7,572 nt of DNA from Halobacteriovoraceae bacterium (GTDB lineage Bacteria > Bdellovibrionota > Bacteriovoracia > Bacteriovoracales > Bacteriovoracaceae). The stretch lies in contig JABJPQ010000213.1 of NCBI GenBank assembly GCA_018663815.1, positions 1-7,572 on the forward strand, in the 5' to 3' direction. A program made the position numbers and the translations under genes. Within the stretch, counting starts at the first letter, position 1. Each line of letters opens with the position of its first letter. The notes beneath the pieces were generated by a model. It saw only the letters and a program-made list of their open reading frames with translations. It was not told the DNA's origin and made no database searches. Positions 6,275 to 7,572 of this stretch are shown here, piece by piece.

Positions 6275-7057
6275 ATGATACGAGCACTAAATACAGCTGC
6301 AACTGGTATGTCGGCCCAGGAGCAACAAGTTAATAGTATTTCAAATAATATTGCTAACGCAAATACCACTGGCTACAAAGCTCAACGAACAGAGTTTGAA
6401 GATTTATTATATGAAACAGTTGAAGAGGCTGGAGGAAGGTCTTCAGACGGTACTCAATATACAGTTGGACATCAGGTCGGTTCAGGGTCAAAGGTGTCGG
6501 CGACAAGAAGATTACATACAATGGGAAGTCCACAAATAACTAATAGGCCTTATGACCTCATGATTATGGGAGATGGCTTTTTTGGAGTGCAAGCTGGTAA
6601 CCAAGTTCTTTATACTCGTGATGGATCATTTACTGTCGACGCACAAGGAGTCATGAAAACAAAGCATGGCTACCCTATAGTTCCAGCGATTACGGTACCA
6701 CCAAATACAAAATCACTAAATATTTCCGAAGATGGAAAAGTTCAAGCTTTCATCTCAGGTCAAAATCAACCAGTAGAGCTAGGGCAAGTTCCTGTTTTTA
6801 CTTTTGTAAATCCTGCCGGTCTTAGCGATAGGGGTGGAAACCTCGCTTCTCGTACCCCCTCATCCGGGGGAGCAACTCAGCGTATCGCTGGAGAAGAGAA
6901 CGCTGGTGTTATTCAGCAAGGTAGTCTTGAGTCATCTAATGTAAGTGTTATGGCCGAGATGACAAACCTTATTAAAGCCCAACGTGCCTATGAGATGAAC
7001 TCAAAAGTCATGGGAGTTGCCGATCAAATGCTTCAAACAGTTAACAATATAAGGTAA
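6275..7057 (+). CDS. flgG: Flagellar basal-body distal rod protein FlgG
   Basis: FlgG forms the distal rod, which passes through the P and L rings and joins the hook. At 260 residues it has the usual family length. The N-terminal rod motif is textbook (LNTAATGMSAQEQQVNSISN then NIANANTTGYK, about 5-35). It is followed by the central beta domain with GSPQITNRPYDLMIMGDGFF (88-107 region) and YTRDGSF, and by the C-terminal motif QGSLESSNVSVMAEMTNLIK and AQRAYEMNSKVM at about 216-247. ATG 6275 is preceded by AGGAGGG (6262-6268) at a good distance. It lies 21 bp after flgF and one base before flgA, so it is co-transcribed and probably translationally coupled to flgA. Nothing in the sequence is unusual. 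Confidence 0.97.
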   Translation: MIRALNTAATGMSAQEQQVNSISNNIANANTTGYKAQRTEFEDLLYETVEEAGGRSSDGTQYTVGHQVGSGSKVSATRRLHTMGSPQITNRPYDLMIMGDGFFGVQAGNQVLYTRDGSFTVDAQGVMKTKHGYPIVPAITVPPNTKSLNISEDGKVQAFISGQNQPVELGQVPVFTFVNPAGLSDRGGNLASRTPSSGGATQRIAGEENAGVIQQGSLESSNVSVMAEMTNLIKAQRAYEMNSKVMGVADQMLQTVNNIR

Positions 7058-7058
7058 T

Positions 7059-7572
7059 ATGAAAATAATACTCTTTTTTACACTTTTAATTTTTAATCTT
7101 CAAATACAGGCTAGCTGTAAAATTACATCTTATGCACATATAATTAAAATTAATTCTGTAATGGATGGTTCAATTATTAAAAACTCGACTTGTTCACAAG
7201 AAATTAACAATCAATTTATTCAGCTTATTGAAGTTGCTGATGGAACGCTTAGCACTGTTAACTTAAAAGGCTACCTCTCCAAAATCGCTAATAGTTACGA
7301 CATAGCACTTTCGCCAGCATCAATTCATGTTCAATCACTAGCATCACTCTTACAAGATTCATTTAAAAATAAACTAAATATTATTACAAATATTACAAGC
7401 TTGTATGGCAAAAGTGCTTTAACAAATAATCAATTCATCAATCCCAAATTTGAATGCCAAAGCTGTGAAACTGCAGGAAGTAAGAATGTGAAAATGACCA
7501 TTGGTAAAAAAAATCAATGGCTAAGCGTTCAACTATCAAATCAAGTTACTGTCTATAAAGCCGTTAGAAGCC
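7059..7572 (+). CDS. flgA: Flagellar P-ring assembly chaperone FlgA (3' end outside window)
   Basis: This frame starts at ATG 7059, one base after the flgG stop, and stays open to the right edge (171 codons). It begins with a Sec signal peptide (MKIILFFTLLIFNLQIQA) probably cut after Ala18. The mature part is weakly conserved, as is usual for FlgA. The segment WLSVQLSNQVTVYKAVRS at the edge resembles the beginning of the C-terminal SAF-like domain, where family members have a V-x-V-x(3)-V-x-A-x-R pattern. Position after flgF-flgG supports the call strongly, since flgA often precedes flgH and flgI, which are expected next. FlgA acts in the periplasm to help FlgI assemble the P ring. Four cysteines (20, 45, 133, 136, the last two as CxxC) could form disulfides. 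Cys20 lacks a proper lipobox, so a lipoprotein is unlikely. Confidence 0.8.
   Translation, partial: MKIILFFTLLIFNLQIQASCKITSYAHIIKINSVMDGSIIKNSTCSQEINNQFIQLIEVADGTLSTVNLKGYLSKIANSYDIALSPASIHVQSLASLLQDSFKNKLNIITNITSLYGKSALTNNQFINPKFECQSCETAGSKNVKMTIGKKNQWLSVQLSNQVTVYKAVRS

Overview
The window is a 7.6 kb piece of a low-GC, gene-dense, Gram-negative chromosome. It carries an MrcA-type class A penicillin-binding protein, a lipoprotein, a TonB-family protein and flagellar rod genes in the order flgF-flgG-flgA. The AT-rich composition, the FlgF N-terminus (KNIWVPLSG), the lysine-rich TonB-like protein and this flagellar gene order suggest Bdellovibrionota, perhaps a Bacteriovorax/Halobacteriovorax-like predator. 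That assignment is inferred from recognition and was not tested by a search.

Layout. Positions 1-269 (+) hold the 3' end of an unidentified gene. It converges on a leftward four-gene cluster (5194 down to 322): xseB (exonuclease VII small subunit), a lipoprotein that looks like a catalytically dead patatin, mrcA (bifunctional PBP1A) and a TonB-C-domain protein. xseB and the lipoprotein gene overlap by one base (TAATG). The next two gaps are 45 and 59 bp, so one operon is likely. To the right, reading rightward, are flgF, flgG and the 5' part of flgA, packed with gaps of 21 bp and 1 bp.

Between the two divergent operons lies a 243-bp region (5195-5437). On the minus strand it has a perfect -35 hexamer (TTGACA) placed to drive xseB. 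On the plus strand it has a very good sigma-54 -24/-12 promoter (TTGGCGCATCCATTGCTA, 5359-5376) placed to drive the rod genes, flanked by inverted-repeat words that could be activator sites.

How the genes work together. FlgF (proximal rod), FlgG (distal rod) and FlgA (periplasmic P-ring assembly chaperone) form one flagellar basal-body assembly unit. The leftward operon is mostly envelope-related: PBP1A makes peptidoglycan, the lipoprotein is predicted to sit in the outer membrane, and the TonB-like protein spans the periplasm. XseB is the DNA-repair exception.

The main points of interest are: (1) flgF has no ATG, GTG or TTG at its conserved N-terminus and appears to start at CTG behind a strong Shine-Dalgarno; (2) the patatin-like lipoprotein has lost its oxyanion glycines and nucleophilic serine and is encoded next to PBP1A, so it may be a partner of the synthase; (3) PBP1A has Asp where the second catalytic Glu of the glycosyltransferase is normally found; (4) the sigma-54 promoter.
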